Notes under the pieces: generated by a model
Seen by the model: the letters and a program-made list of their open reading frames with translations, nothing else
What the model was told of the DNA's origin: nothing
Databases searched by the model: none
In this document: positions 17,128-25,241 of the stretch, one piece after another
Layout: every line of letters starts with the position of its first letter
Position numbering within the stretch: the first letter of the stretch is position 1
DNA from: Coraliomargarita sp965656715
GTDB taxonomy: Bacteria > Verrucomicrobiota > Verrucomicrobiia > Opitutales > Coraliomargaritaceae
Assembly (NCBI GenBank): GCA_965656715.1
Contig: CBFHLR010000009.1
Coordinates: 31,622 to 95,621 of the forward strand
Length of the DNA: 64,000 nucleotides
Direction of reading: 5' to 3'
Translations under genes and position numbers: made by a program

Positions 17128-19971
17128 CAGCGCCTGCTGCGTCGGCGTATCCTGCGCCTTGGTAAAGTCCGTGGCATTGCCCGAGTAGATCAACTGCCCG
17201 CCCGCATCGCCGCCTTCGGGACCAAGTTCGAGCAACCAATCCGCCATACGGATCACATCGAGATCGTGCTCGATCACGATGATCGTGTTGCCTGCATTGC
17301 GCAGTTTGAAAAGTAGGTCCATGAGTCGCTGCACGTCCAACCAGTGCAGGCCCGTCGTCGGCTCATCGAGGATATAGAGCGTCTCTCCCTGCTGGCGTTT
17401 GCTCAACTCTAACGACAGTTTGATACGCTGCGCCTCGCCACCGGAGAGCGTCGTCGCGGGTTGACCAAGCTTGATATACCCCAACCCAACATCCGACAGT
17501 GTGCGGAGCTTTTCGTAAATGCGCGGCTGCTTATTAAACACCTCGAGCGCCTCATCCACACTCATTTCCAACACATCGGCGATGCTGAATCCTTTGAAGC
17601 GCACGTCCAGCGTCTCGCGGTTATAACGCCGCCCATGACAACTCGGGCACTCCGTATACACATCCGCCATAAACTGCATATCCAGTTTAATCACACCGTC
17701 GCCCTTACAGCGCTCACAGCGCCCACCGGAGATATTGAAACTAAAGCGGCTGCCCTTATAGCCGCGGATCTTCGCCAGCGAACACTTAGCAAACAAGTCG
17801 CGCAGCTGATCAAATAACTTGGTATAGGTCGCCGGATTGGAGCGCGGGCTCCGGCCAATCGGATCCTGGTTCACCTGCACCACGGAGCTAAAGTTATCCA
17901 AGCCTTCGATGCGCTGGTGCTTCCCCGGAATTGCCTTGGCACGATTCAACTTAAAGGCCGCAGCCTTCGCCAAGATGTCATTCACCAGCGTGCTCTTGCC
18001 CGAACCTGACATCCCGCACACCACAGACAACAAGCCCACCGGAATGCGCGCATCGATCTCCTTCAAGTTGTTTTCCTTCGCGCCGCGCACGATCAACCAA
18101 TCCTGCTTCGGCTCCAAAGTGTCGGCATACTTTTCGACTCGCTGCGCGCCCGACAAAAACATCCCCGAGCGGCTGGTCTTCGATTTGTAAGCAGCTTCGG
18201 GTGCCCCTTCAAAAATCAACTCGCCCCCTTGGCTGCCAGCACCCGGCCCCAGCTCAATCAAATGATCCGCTGCACGCATCGTGTCGCCATCGTGCTCGAC
18301 TACGACCACCGAGTTACCCCGATCGCGCAAGCCAGTGAGCGTATGGATCAAGCGACGATTATCCAGCGGATGCAGACCGATGCTCGGTTCATCCAAGAGA
18401 TACACCACGCCCACCAAAGACATGCCCAACTGCGTCGCCAGCCGAACACGCTGCGCCTCCCCGCCACTGAGCGTGGCATAGGCACGGTTCAAGGTCAGAT
18501 AGCTCAAGCCCACCTCATTCAAAAACAACAAGCGCGAAGATAAACCACGCACCGCATCGCTGACCGACTGATACTGTTCGTTCTGCTGCAGTTTCGCCAC
18601 AAAGGTCTCGGCTTCCTGCAGCGACATGCCAAGGAAATCCGTAATCGCGATCCCTTCGATCAAGACATTCAAGCTCGCCGCATTCAAACGCTTGCCATCG
18701 CACGCCTCACAACGGCTACTGGTTTGATAGGCCATCAAGCGCGCACGCAGGCCATCACTGCTCGTCGTGCGTCGCGTGGCTTCGAGATCCGCCAGCACAC
18801 CTTCGAAGGGCATCATTTCCGGCTTCGAATTACCGCCCTTCAGCTTAAAGCTAAACAAGCGCTCGCCCGTGCCATGCAGGATCTGCTTACGCACCGACGC
18901 GTCCAGCTCATCCCACGGCAGGTTCGGATCAAAGGGCAGCTGCTCGGCCAGCTGTTTCAAGATCGCATTGCGCTTAATGATCATCTGCTTCGAGCCCAAG
19001 CGCCAGGGCTTGATCGCGCCCTTCTTCACCGACTTCGATGGATCCGGCACCAGCAGCTCCGGTTGAAACTGTAAAGTCTCCCCCAGGCCACCGCAGGCCT
19101 CACACGCCCCCTCAGCATGATTCCAGGAGAAGTGCCGCGGCGTCAACGGCTCATACACCGTGCCGCACACCACGCAGCTCAAACGGTTGCTCAAGGCCAA
19201 CTCGCGCCACTCGTCCGCCCCCTTATCCTGAATCAATAGAATCGCACGGTCATCCCCCTCACTGAAAGCCAGCTCTAAGGAGTCGGCCAAACGGCTGCGC
19301 TGATCCTCGCGCAACACGATACGGTCGACCACAATCTCGACGGCGATCTCACTCGCCTTCGAGTCGATCAAGTCGCGCTCGTCCAAGCGACGCACCTCAC
19401 CATTCAAGCGCACCCGTTGAAAACCACGCTGCTGCAAACGCGGCAACTCCTCGCGCAAGATCGCCGGCTTGGTCACCATCCACGGCGCAAGAATCATCAT
19501 GCGGCTGCCCTCCGGCTCGGCGAACACACGCGTCAGGCAATCGTCCATTGAGCGACGCTCGATCAAGCCACCATCCTTCGGACAATAAGCCGTGCCACAG
19601 ACCGACCACAGCACCCGCGCGAAGTCCGCAATCTCCGTCACCGTCGCCACCGTGCTGCGCGGATTCCCACCACTGCCCGTGCGCTGCTCCACCGCAATCA
19701 CTGGCGAGAGCCCTTCAATAAAATCCACATCCGGCCGCGGGATTTGCTCCAGCACCATACGCGCCTTCGTCGACAGACTATCGATATACTTCCGGTAGCC
19801 CTCCGCATACACTGTATCGAATGCCAGCGACGACTTACCCGAACCACTCACCCCGGTGATCACCACCAACTGGTTCCGCGGGATATCGACGCTAATGTTG
19901 CGAAGGTTATGCTCACGCGCGCCCTTCACGGATATGGTCTCGGCTATCGGGCTGGAATTCGGCGTCTTCAT
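17122..19971 (-). CDS. uvrA: Excinuclease ABC subunit A
   Basis: 949 residues, normal UvrA length. Two ABC ATPase modules are present: GVSGSGKSS at about 40-48 and GMSGSGKST in the second half, each with its signature (YATLSGGEAQRVRLA and ATTLSGGEAQRIKLS) and Walker B (LLDEPSIGLHP, ILDEPTTGLH). Two CxxC zinc modules are visible: CVVCG with CEACGGLG, and CERCKGDG with CPSCHGRRYN. UvrA dimers find DNA damage and load UvrB for nucleotide excision repair. In the first module the cysteine pair near residue 126 reads CPKDGG rather than CPxCG, so that small zinc site looks degenerate. The gene stands alone and converges on the small lipoprotein. Confidence 0.93.
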   Translation of the reverse strand: MKTPNSSPIAETISVKGAREHNLRNISVDIPRNQLVVITGVSGSGKSSLAFDTVYAEGYRKYIDSLSTKARMVLEQIPRPDVDFIEGLSPVIAVEQRTGSGGNPRSTVATVTEIADFARVLWSVCGTAYCPKDGGLIERRSMDDCLTRVFAEPEGSRMMILAPWMVTKPAILREELPRLQQRGFQRVRLNGEVRRLDERDLIDSKASEIAVEIVVDRIVLREDQRSRLADSLELAFSEGDDRAILLIQDKGADEWRELALSNRLSCVVCGTVYEPLTPRHFSWNHAEGACEACGGLGETLQFQPELLVPDPSKSVKKGAIKPWRLGSKQMIIKRNAILKQLAEQLPFDPNLPWDELDASVRKQILHGTGERLFSFKLKGGNSKPEMMPFEGVLADLEATRRTTSSDGLRARLMAYQTSSRCEACDGKRLNAASLNVLIEGIAITDFLGMSLQEAETFVAKLQQNEQYQSVSDAVRGLSSRLLFLNEVGLSYLTLNRAYATLSGGEAQRVRLATQLGMSLVGVVYLLDEPSIGLHPLDNRRLIHTLTGLRDRGNSVVVVEHDGDTMRAADHLIELGPGAGSQGGELIFEGAPEAAYKSKTSRSGMFLSGAQRVEKYADTLEPKQDWLIVRGAKENNLKEIDARIPVGLLSVVCGMSGSGKSTLVNDILAKAAAFKLNRAKAIPGKHQRIEGLDNFSSVVQVNQDPIGRSPRSNPATYTKLFDQLRDLFAKCSLAKIRGYKGSRFSFNISGGRCERCKGDGVIKLDMQFMADVYTECPSCHGRRYNRETLDVRFKGFSIADVLEMSVDEALEVFNKQPRIYEKLRTLSDVGLGYIKLGQPATTLSGGEAQRIKLSLELSKRQQGETLYILDEPTTGLHWLDVQRLMDLLFKLRNAGNTIIVIEHDLDVIRMADWLLELGPEGGDAGGQLIYSGNATDFTKAQDTPTQQALL

Positions 19972-20005
19972 AGGATTAAACCTTGAACATAGGTTATGCG
20001 TAGAT

Positions 20006-20355
20006 TTTTACAACCGCTGCGCTAGAGGGGGGAGTTTTAGGAGAACTCTTTTGGCAATGAAAGCCTACGAATACCCTCTTTCAGTTTAACCACATTGAAG
20101 TTAATGAGTAAGCCTACTTTGCAATTGGTTAGCTTCATGTAAGTCATCAGTTGAGCCTCGTGTATCGGAGCAAGTTCATGCGCTAAACTCTTTTCATAGA
20201 TGCTTTCGATCAGACCGGGGCCCCAATAGCTATGCACTTCCATCGCAGCACCTATGACTGTGCCTGTCAGTTCAGAATATTGATCCATAAACGCCTTCTA
20301 AAGTGATCGCTCCCACCCCTCGCCCGTAGGGCAACTCTAGCGTAGCGGTTTTTAA
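20006..20355. mobile_element. Inverted-repeat-bounded element carrying a GxxExxY gene
   Basis: The left end has ACAACCGCTGCGCTAGAG and the right end CTCTAGCGTAGCGGTT, imperfect inverted copies of each other. They enclose the short GxxExxY gene and the sequence CTCGCCCGTAGGGCAA. The same ends, in opposite orientation, bound an 88-base emptied version at 23001-23090. This makes the whole block, rather than only the ends, look like the unit of dispersal. No transposase is encoded. Confidence 0.6.
20037..20288 (-). CDS. GxxExxY-family protein with an internal deletion
   Basis: 83 residues where the family is usually about 125. The N terminus (GAAMEVHSYWGPGLIESIYEKSLAHEL) carries the family-naming G-x2-E-x2-Y as GLIESIY, and the C terminus (PIHEAQLMTYMKL, VGLLINFNV) is also normal. 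About 40 codons between LAHEL and APIHEAQ are missing without breaking frame. In complete members, which belong to the PDDEXK_3 nuclease-like group, that middle part carries the Asp and E-x-K residues. This copy should therefore lack the predicted active site. It may be a decaying cargo gene. The downstream flank and ends are repeat sequence. Confidence 0.7.
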   Translation of the reverse strand: MDQYSELTGTVIGAAMEVHSYWGPGLIESIYEKSLAHELAPIHEAQLMTYMKLTNCKVGLLINFNVVKLKEGIRRLSLPKEFS

Positions 20356-20508
20356 TAAAATGCTCTGTCGAATGGTGCGCCAGAAAGTATTTCAAGCAAC
20401 AAACCTTGACTATATAACAGGCTTTTCTGCAGGCGCAAACCCTTAAAAAACCTCGATAAAAACGGCGTTTTGCGTTGTCAGAAGACAGCTCTGAACTAGT
20501 ATAAAACT

Positions 20509-20796
20509 ATGAGCCAAGCAATGTTACCTATTCTCTACGTCAAGTCCGGTTGCCCATGGTGTCGCGAGGCCCTCGCCTACTTTAACGGCCAAGGAGTCGA
20601 GCTTGATATTCGCGACGTAACAACCAATCCAAAGGACATGGATGCGATGGTAAACATCAGTGGCCAAACCAAAGCGCCGACCTTCGAATACGAAGATTTC
20701 GTGGTCGCCGACTTCTCGGTCGACGAATTTCTAGCCGAGCTCAACGACTTCCCCGAAGTCCGCCACAACCTCGGCCTCAGCGACTCCGACGGATAA
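20509..20796 (+). CDS. Glutaredoxin-family protein
   Basis: 95 residues. YVKSGCPWCREALAYF has the redox CPWC motif at about residues 15-18 instead of the common CPYC, and GQTKAPTFEYED holds the cis-proline loop (TKAPTF) that binds glutathione. The C-terminal 20 residues are acidic and not part of the fold. It would reduce disulfides or glutathione mixed disulfides in the cytoplasm. The gene is monocistronic, ending at a strong terminator. Confidence 0.85.
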   Translation: MSQAMLPILYVKSGCPWCREALAYFNGQGVELDIRDVTTNPKDMDAMVNISGQTKAPTFEYEDFVVADFSVDEFLAELNDFPEVRHNLGLSDSDG

Positions 20797-20850
20797 GTCT
20801 CTCGTCGTATCGGTCGTGTGGCCATCTCGGCCCCAGTCAGCATCTTTCAA

Positions 20851-20880
20851 AACGCTGCCCCACACAGGGCAGCGTTTTTT
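20851..20880 (+). terminator. Rho-independent terminator after the glutaredoxin gene
   Basis: A ten-base-pair stem AACGCTGCCC / GGGCAGCGTT with loop CACACA is followed by TTTTTT on the plus strand, 55 bases after the stop codon. Confidence 0.9.
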
Positions 20881-20909
20881 ATGTCTATGCCCGTGGCGTG
20901 CTCGCATGC

Positions 20910-20946
20910 CGTTTCGACAGGCTCAAGGCTCCGAGCAGGTCGAGGA
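20910..20946. repeat. REP-like unit, TTTCGACAGGCTCAAGG type, copy 1
   Basis: TTTCGACAGGCTCAAGGCTC followed by GAGCAGGTCGAGG gives an imperfect hairpin with arms TCGAC(A/C)(G)GCTC. A diverged second copy is at 21091-21126. This type of palindrome is widespread between genes in many bacterial genomes. Confidence 0.65.
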
Positions 20947-21090
20947 GCGAGCGCGGGCAGCGACGGCTGCCCTGCATGATGCCGTCCGAGATGCGTTCAG
21001 GATGAATCGGACGCCTAGAGGCAGGCGTCCCTACCTTTAAAATGAAGGGACGACGTCCCCGTCGTCCATATTCAGACCCAATTCGGACCG

Positions 21091-21126
21091 CCGTTTCGGC
21101 AGGCTCAAGGCCATGAGCTAGTCGAA
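21091..21126. repeat. REP-like unit, TTTCGGCAGGCTCAAGG type, copy 2
   Basis: Same orientation and layout as the unit at 20910-20946: TTTCGGCAGGCTCAAGG and then GAGCTAGTCGAA. The arms have diverged, so the unit is probably old. Confidence 0.6.
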
Positions 21127-21151
21127 TGGCGAGGACACGGTCCATCCCCCA

Positions 21152-21216
21152 CAAAAGAAAGCTCCTCCCCTGCCAAGGGGAGGTCATCTGCTTGCCAGAT
21201 GGGAGGGGTCTGCGCC
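21152..21216. repeat. CCTCCCC/GGGGAGG palindromic module, copy 1
   Basis: CTCCTCCCCTGCCAAGGGGA and GGTCATCTGCTTGCCAGATG form two adjacent hairpins, then GGAGGGGT closes the unit. The reverse complement of this module recurs with about 90 percent identity by eye at 27128-27174. Confidence 0.7.
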
Positions 21217-21244
21217 CCTCACCGCAACCACGCACATTGTAATC

Positions 21245-21328
21245 TGTAGGGCTCGTGCTTGCACGATGCCGCCCAAGGCACTGCGGCACTTTGCACTCTT
21301 CGAGCATTCCACAAGCAAAGGCCCTACA
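21245..21328. repeat. 84-base element with TGTAGGGC terminal inverted repeats
   Basis: It opens with TGTAGGGC and closes with GCCCTACA, and contains internal palindromes (CGTGCTTGCACG, TGCCGC..GCGGCA). Short length, inverted ends and lack of coding content fit a MITE or REP doublet. Confidence 0.55.
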
Positions 21329-21496
21329 ATATTGCGACGCCCTCCGCCCGAACCATAAGCCACGACAACCCGCCCCAAGAAGCCCTACATATGCAAGTCC
21401 GACATTTAACAAACTTTTCTTATTGATTAGAAGAAGTTAATGCGCAATTTCCCTGCATTAGCAAATCTGATTGAAATACTCGAACAATAAGAACTC

Positions 21497-22966
21497 ATGG
21501 GTGCTCAAAAGTTTAAAAATCGTTGGCTCGTCGCGGCAAGTGCCGTGGGCGTGCACGTCTCGATCGGCTCGATCTACGCCTACAGCGCGTGGAAGATGCC
21601 ACTGGAAAACATGTTCGGCTGGTCGCCGAGCGCGACGACGGGTGCCTTCAGTCTCGCAATTTTCTTTCTCGGTCTGTCCGCCGCCTTCCTTGGGCGCTTT
21701 ATTGAGAAAAAAGGCCCCTCCAAAGGCGGCCTGCTGTCCGCAGCCTTTTTCTGCATCGGTCTGATTGGTGCAGGTGTGGCCTGCCTCATGCAGAGCCTGC
21801 CGCTGTTCTACCTGTTCTTTGGTGTCGTCAGCGGTATCGGTCTCGGTGTCGGCTATATCTCACCGGTCTCCACACTGGTGAAATGGTTCCCGGACCGCCG
21901 CGGTCTCGCGACGGGTCTGGCGATCATGGGCTTTGGCTTCGGTGGACTCATCTGCGCGCGTCTGATCGACGTCCTAGTCCCCGTCGAACAAGAGCTGACC
22001 ATTCCGAAATACGTGCAGGTCGTAGAGGGCGAAGAAGCCACCACGCTCGACAAGGTCGCATTCGTGCAGGACTACTTGGCAAAAACACCGGAGGAGCAAA
22101 GCGTCATCGCCAGCACACCGGTGGCTGAAGGCGTGGAAAGCCAGAAGGTGCTGGTCTACGACTCCAAGAAAATTGCCTATGCCTTCATGATTCTCGGCGT
22201 GCTGTATGCCTGCGTCATGGTGCCCTCCGCACTCTACATCGCCCCACCGCCCAAGGAATGGGTCGACGCCTACTTACAGGGCATCCCACAAAAGGCCAAA
22301 GCGGCAGCCAGCAAGACCAACGAGCTCACCGCCAACCAAGCGATCAAGACCTTCGGCTTCTACGGCCTCTGGATCATGCTCTTCATTAACGTGTCCTGTG
22401 GCATCGCGCTCATCGCGACCGCCAAGAAAATGGGCTACGAGATGGTGCACCTCTCCGCATCCATGTCCACTTGGCTGGTGATGGGCATCTCCCTCTTCAA
22501 CGGACTGGGCCGTATCTTCTGGGCATCGATCTCCGATTTCATCGGCCGCTCCAACACTTACATCGCGTTCTTCGCGCTGCAGATCATCGCCTTCCCACTG
22601 CTGGCACACATCACCGCGACCCCGATGTTGTTCATGGTTGTGACCTTCGTGATCCTCACTTGCTACGGCGGCGGCTTCGCATCGATCCCTGCATACATCA
22701 GCGACCTGTTCGGCGTGAAGGAAATGCCCACCATCCACGGCTACATTTTGACCGCATGGTCTCTCGCTGGTGTGTGCGGCCCAACGATCAACTCCTTCGT
22801 GTATGAGCGCACCCAAAGCTATCAAGGCAGCCTCTACGTCTTCGGCGGCGCCTTCGTGGTCGCCCTGATCGTATCGATCCTCATGAAGTTCGAAATCAAG
22901 CGCCTGAAGCGTCACTATACCGACGCCGAAGTCGAAGCAGCACGCCCCCACACGCATGACGTGTAG
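21497..22966 (+). CDS. OFA-family (oxalate/formate antiporter-like) MFS transporter
   Basis: 489 residues with about 12 hydrophobic segments. The N-terminal VHVSIGSIYAYSAWKMPLE is the TM1 signature of the OFA family, KWFPDRRGLATGLAIMGFGFGG is the loop 4-5 motif, and a long soluble insert of about 85 residues (roughly 165-235, with VVEGEEATTLDK) separates the two halves. Members exchange small carboxylates or move other anions across the inner membrane. The substrate cannot be deduced here. It is flanked by repeats on both sides and has no linked enzyme, so it is probably monocistronic. Confidence 0.85.
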   Translation: MGAQKFKNRWLVAASAVGVHVSIGSIYAYSAWKMPLENMFGWSPSATTGAFSLAIFFLGLSAAFLGRFIEKKGPSKGGLLSAAFFCIGLIGAGVACLMQSLPLFYLFFGVVSGIGLGVGYISPVSTLVKWFPDRRGLATGLAIMGFGFGGLICARLIDVLVPVEQELTIPKYVQVVEGEEATTLDKVAFVQDYLAKTPEEQSVIASTPVAEGVESQKVLVYDSKKIAYAFMILGVLYACVMVPSALYIAPPPKEWVDAYLQGIPQKAKAAASKTNELTANQAIKTFGFYGLWIMLFINVSCGIALIATAKKMGYEMVHLSASMSTWLVMGISLFNGLGRIFWASISDFIGRSNTYIAFFALQIIAFPLLAHITATPMLFMVVTFVILTCYGGGFASIPAYISDLFGVKEMPTIHGYILTAWSLAGVCGPTINSFVYERTQSYQGSLYVFGGAFVVALIVSILMKFEIKRLKRHYTDAEVEAARPHTHDV

Positions 22967-23000
22967 ATCGGGTGCAATCAATCCGCACCTTTTATATACA

Positions 23001-23090
23001 ACCGCTTCGCTAGAGTTGCCCTACGGGCGAGCGATGTGAGCGAACAACAGACTCACTAAAACTCTCCCCTCTAGCGAAGCGGTTGTGAAT
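23001..23090. repeat. Emptied GxxExxY element with perfect 18-base inverted ends
   Basis: ACAACCGCTTCGCTAGAG at the left and CTCTAGCGAAGCGGTTGT at the right are exact reverse complements. Inside are TTGCCCTACGGGCGAGCGA and CTAAAACTCTCCCC, which match, in reverse orientation, the two flanks of the GxxExxY gene at 20006-20355 including its stop-codon region. Almost the whole gene is missing. It could also act as a bidirectional hairpin after the OFA gene. Confidence 0.7.
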
Positions 23091-23163
23091 CACTACGTAG
23101 AATCGGCTAACAGCCAAATCGTTTAGCTGATGAACTACAGGAGGCTTTCATTTTTGTATCCGG

Positions 23164-24111
23164 ATGACCACTACAGCCTATCCATGGGGGCACCACCGGC
23201 GCTTCAACGCCTACCCTCAGTATTTTAAGAAGCACTTTGGCGCGCGGGTGCAGAAGGTCTCCATCGATGCGGGCTTTAGCTGCCCAAACCGAGACGGCAC
23301 GGTGAGCTTCGGCGGCTGCACCTTCTGCGACAACGATTCCTTTAATCCCTCCTACTGCCATCCCGACAAGCCTGTCGCTCAGCAGATCGAAGAGGGCAAG
23401 CGTTTCCACAGCAAACGCTACCACAAGCCCAAGCAACACCTCGCCTACTTTCAGGCTTACACCAATACCCACGCCCCCCTGCGCACACTCAAAGCCCTCT
23501 ACGACGAGGCGCTCAGCGTGCCGGACGTCGTCGGCCTCGTCATCGGCACCCGGCCCGACTGTATCGACGCCGAGAAGCTCAAATACTTCCGCGAGCTATC
23601 CGAGACCCACTATGTGATTCTCGAGATCGGCATCGAGTCCTGCTACGACGCGACGCTGAAACGCATCAATCGCGGCCACAGCTACCAGCAGGCGATCGAC
23701 GCCATCAAGCTCACCGCCGAGCACGGCGTCAAAGTCGGCAGCCACCTCATCTTTGGCCTCCCCGGCGAGAGCGAAGCCATGATGCTCGCCGAGGCCGAGC
23801 TGCTGTCCAAGCTCCCGCTCAACACCATCAAATTCCACCAGCTCAACCTCGTGCGCGGCACGGCGATGGTGAAAGACTACGAACGCCATCCACAGGATTT
23901 TCGATTCTTCGAGCTCGAGCAGTATCTGGATTTCATCGTCCGCTTCATCGAGCAGCTCAGCCCCAAGATCGTGATCGAGCGCTTCTTCAGCGAAGCCCCG
24001 CCCGCCGACAACGTAACCCCAATCCAGTGGCAGCTACGTAACGACCAGATGCTCAACCTCCTCCAACGCGAACTCGAACAACGCAACACCTGGCAAGGAC
24101 GCTTGTATTGA
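23164..24111 (+). CDS. TIGR01212/YhcC-family radical SAM protein
   Basis: 315 residues. The cluster-binding cysteines are C40, C52 and C55 in SCPNRDG and GGCTFC, the C-x11-C-x2-C spacing found in YhcC and Elp3-like radical SAM enzymes rather than the canonical C-x3-C-x2-C. Further blocks YFQAYTNTHAP, IGTRPDC and LEIGIESCYDATLKRINRGH follow the family. E. coli YhcC has no firmly established substrate; a role in RNA or protein modification is presumed for the group. It is a single gene, ended by a two-way terminator. Confidence 0.88.
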   Translation: MTTTAYPWGHHRRFNAYPQYFKKHFGARVQKVSIDAGFSCPNRDGTVSFGGCTFCDNDSFNPSYCHPDKPVAQQIEEGKRFHSKRYHKPKQHLAYFQAYTNTHAPLRTLKALYDEALSVPDVVGLVIGTRPDCIDAEKLKYFRELSETHYVILEIGIESCYDATLKRINRGHSYQQAIDAIKLTAEHGVKVGSHLIFGLPGESEAMMLAEAELLSKLPLNTIKFHQLNLVRGTAMVKDYERHPQDFRFFELEQYLDFIVRFIEQLSPKIVIERFFSEAPPADNVTPIQWQLRNDQMLNLLQRELEQRNTWQGRLY

Positions 24112-24148
24112 CCTTAAAAATCAAAGAATCGAAACTAGCATCCGACAA

Positions 24149-24180
24149 AAAACGCCACTCCGAGATGGAGTGACGTTTTG
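24149..24180. terminator. Bidirectional terminator between convergent genes
   Basis: AAAACGCCACTCC and GGAGTGACGTTTT form a 12-base-pair stem with one mismatch around loop GAGAT. A-run and T-run on the two sides let it work for both the radical SAM gene and the leftward lipoprotein gene. Confidence 0.8.
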
Positions 24181-24203
24181 GTAGAAAGACTTCGCAGAGA
24201 GCT

Positions 24204-25187
24204 TTAGAAGCCCTCGACAGTAGCCGGCAATTGAGTCGGCGCTGCTGGCATCTCGGGAGCCCCCATGCCCATGCCGCCGCCCATCATCATGAGGCCCATG
24301 ATCGGCATCATGGCGCCCTGCAAGGCTTGGTCGAACTGCTCTTGGGTTTCCGCATTCTGGAGATTGGTGAGGATGCCATCGAACATACCATAAGCCATGA
24401 TGACCTGTGGCTTGTTCTTCGCCATTTCTTCTGGTGTGAGCGCGGCCAACTGGGCTTTAGCCTCGGCGACACCCTCCGCCCAACCAGCTGCCATCTCTTG
24501 GTCGAGCCAGCGGCCGTCGACTTTTTGGTAAGTGCCTGTGTCTGGCTCTTCGCCTGGGATAGACACTTCCAAAGTTGCAGTGTCCTCGGTCGATTCAACG
24601 ACCTTCACCGCCATGTCGGACAGATCCGCGAGGCGGAACTCATCACCTGACAAGGCAGCAATGCCATCCAATTGCTTAAGCAGCTCGGATACAGTCGTGT
24701 CGAAGAAGTCTTGACCGTTGAAGTTCTGCAGGCCTTCGAGCGAAGTAATCTGACTGCTATTCAAGGTATTCAAGAAGCTGACCACCGCAGGCCATGCCGC
24801 TTTCATTTCGGCTTTTTCCTCAGCAGACTTTGCTTCGCCTGCGATGCTGGTGTTGATGATAAAGTCCTGCTTATCGGCGACCACCTGAGAGAGCTTGCTC
24901 ACGAGCGCAAAGCCTTGATCGTAGACTTCAGCGTCCAGCTTAGTGCCAACAAGATTTACGATTTCGCTCACATCGTTTTGGTAGCTAGTCGGCATCGCTT
25001 GCCAAAGAATGCCACCATTGCCTGCAGCCAATTCAGATGCGATAAACTTCATCGCAGCATCTGGAGCGTCCGGGAATTCAGCCTTTGCTGCGGGAGCGGC
25101 AGCATCGGAACCGGAATCGCCACATGCGGCCATGAACATCGCGCCAGCAGCCATACCGGAGAGTGCAAGTGTGTGTAGAAACTTCAT
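24204..25187 (-). CDS. Secreted lipoprotein of unknown function, Met/Gly-rich C terminus
   Basis: 327 residues. A signal peptide ends in a lipobox (MAAC, Cys22), then an Ala/Ser/Asp linker leads into a helical, acidic body with no recognised domain. Around residues 290-312 is a strikingly methionine- and glycine-rich run (MMPIMGLMMMGGGMGMG). A middle part, VKVVESTEDTATLEVSIPGE then VDGRWL, resembles the small beta domain of periplasmic proteins that read out a computed value. It is likely anchored in the outer membrane facing the periplasm. It lies alone between metW and a terminator. No function can be assigned. Confidence 0.7.
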   Translation of the reverse strand: MKFLHTLALSGMAAGAMFMAACGDSGSDAAAPAAKAEFPDAPDAAMKFIASELAAGNGGILWQAMPTSYQNDVSEIVNLVGTKLDAEVYDQGFALVSKLSQVVADKQDFIINTSIAGEAKSAEEKAEMKAAWPAVVSFLNTLNSSQITSLEGLQNFNGQDFFDTTVSELLKQLDGIAALSGDEFRLADLSDMAVKVVESTEDTATLEVSIPGEEPDTGTYQKVDGRWLDQEMAAGWAEGVAEAKAQLAALTPEEMAKNKPQVIMAYGMFDGILTNLQNAETQEQFDQALQGAMMPIMGLMMMGGGMGMGAPEMPAAPTQLPATVEGF

Positions 25188-25241
25188 TATATATTATGGG
25201 TTGAGGTGATTGGCCGAAAAAGCAACGACCAAAGATGAACG

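Larger units (their letters stand above)
20797..21496. other. 700-base gene-free interval filled with palindromic repeats
   Basis: After the glutaredoxin terminator there is no credible gene until the OFA transporter. The space holds two GACAGGCTCAAGG-type units, a GGGCAGC palindrome, GGACGCC/GGCGTCC and GGACGAC/GTCGTCC palindromes, one CCTCCCC/GGGGAGG module and one TGTAGGGC-bounded element. The last 165 bases before ATG 21497 are repeat-free, AT-richer, and presumably carry the transporter promoter. Confidence 0.75.

Noticed and set aside
20384..20508. Clear sigma-70 promoter for the glutaredoxin gene
   Set aside because: TTGTCA and TATAAA are present but 19 bases apart, and other combinations are equally poor, so no call was made.
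20905..21330. CRISPR array
   Set aside because: The repeats belong to different families, are imperfect and are not evenly spaced; there are no cas genes.
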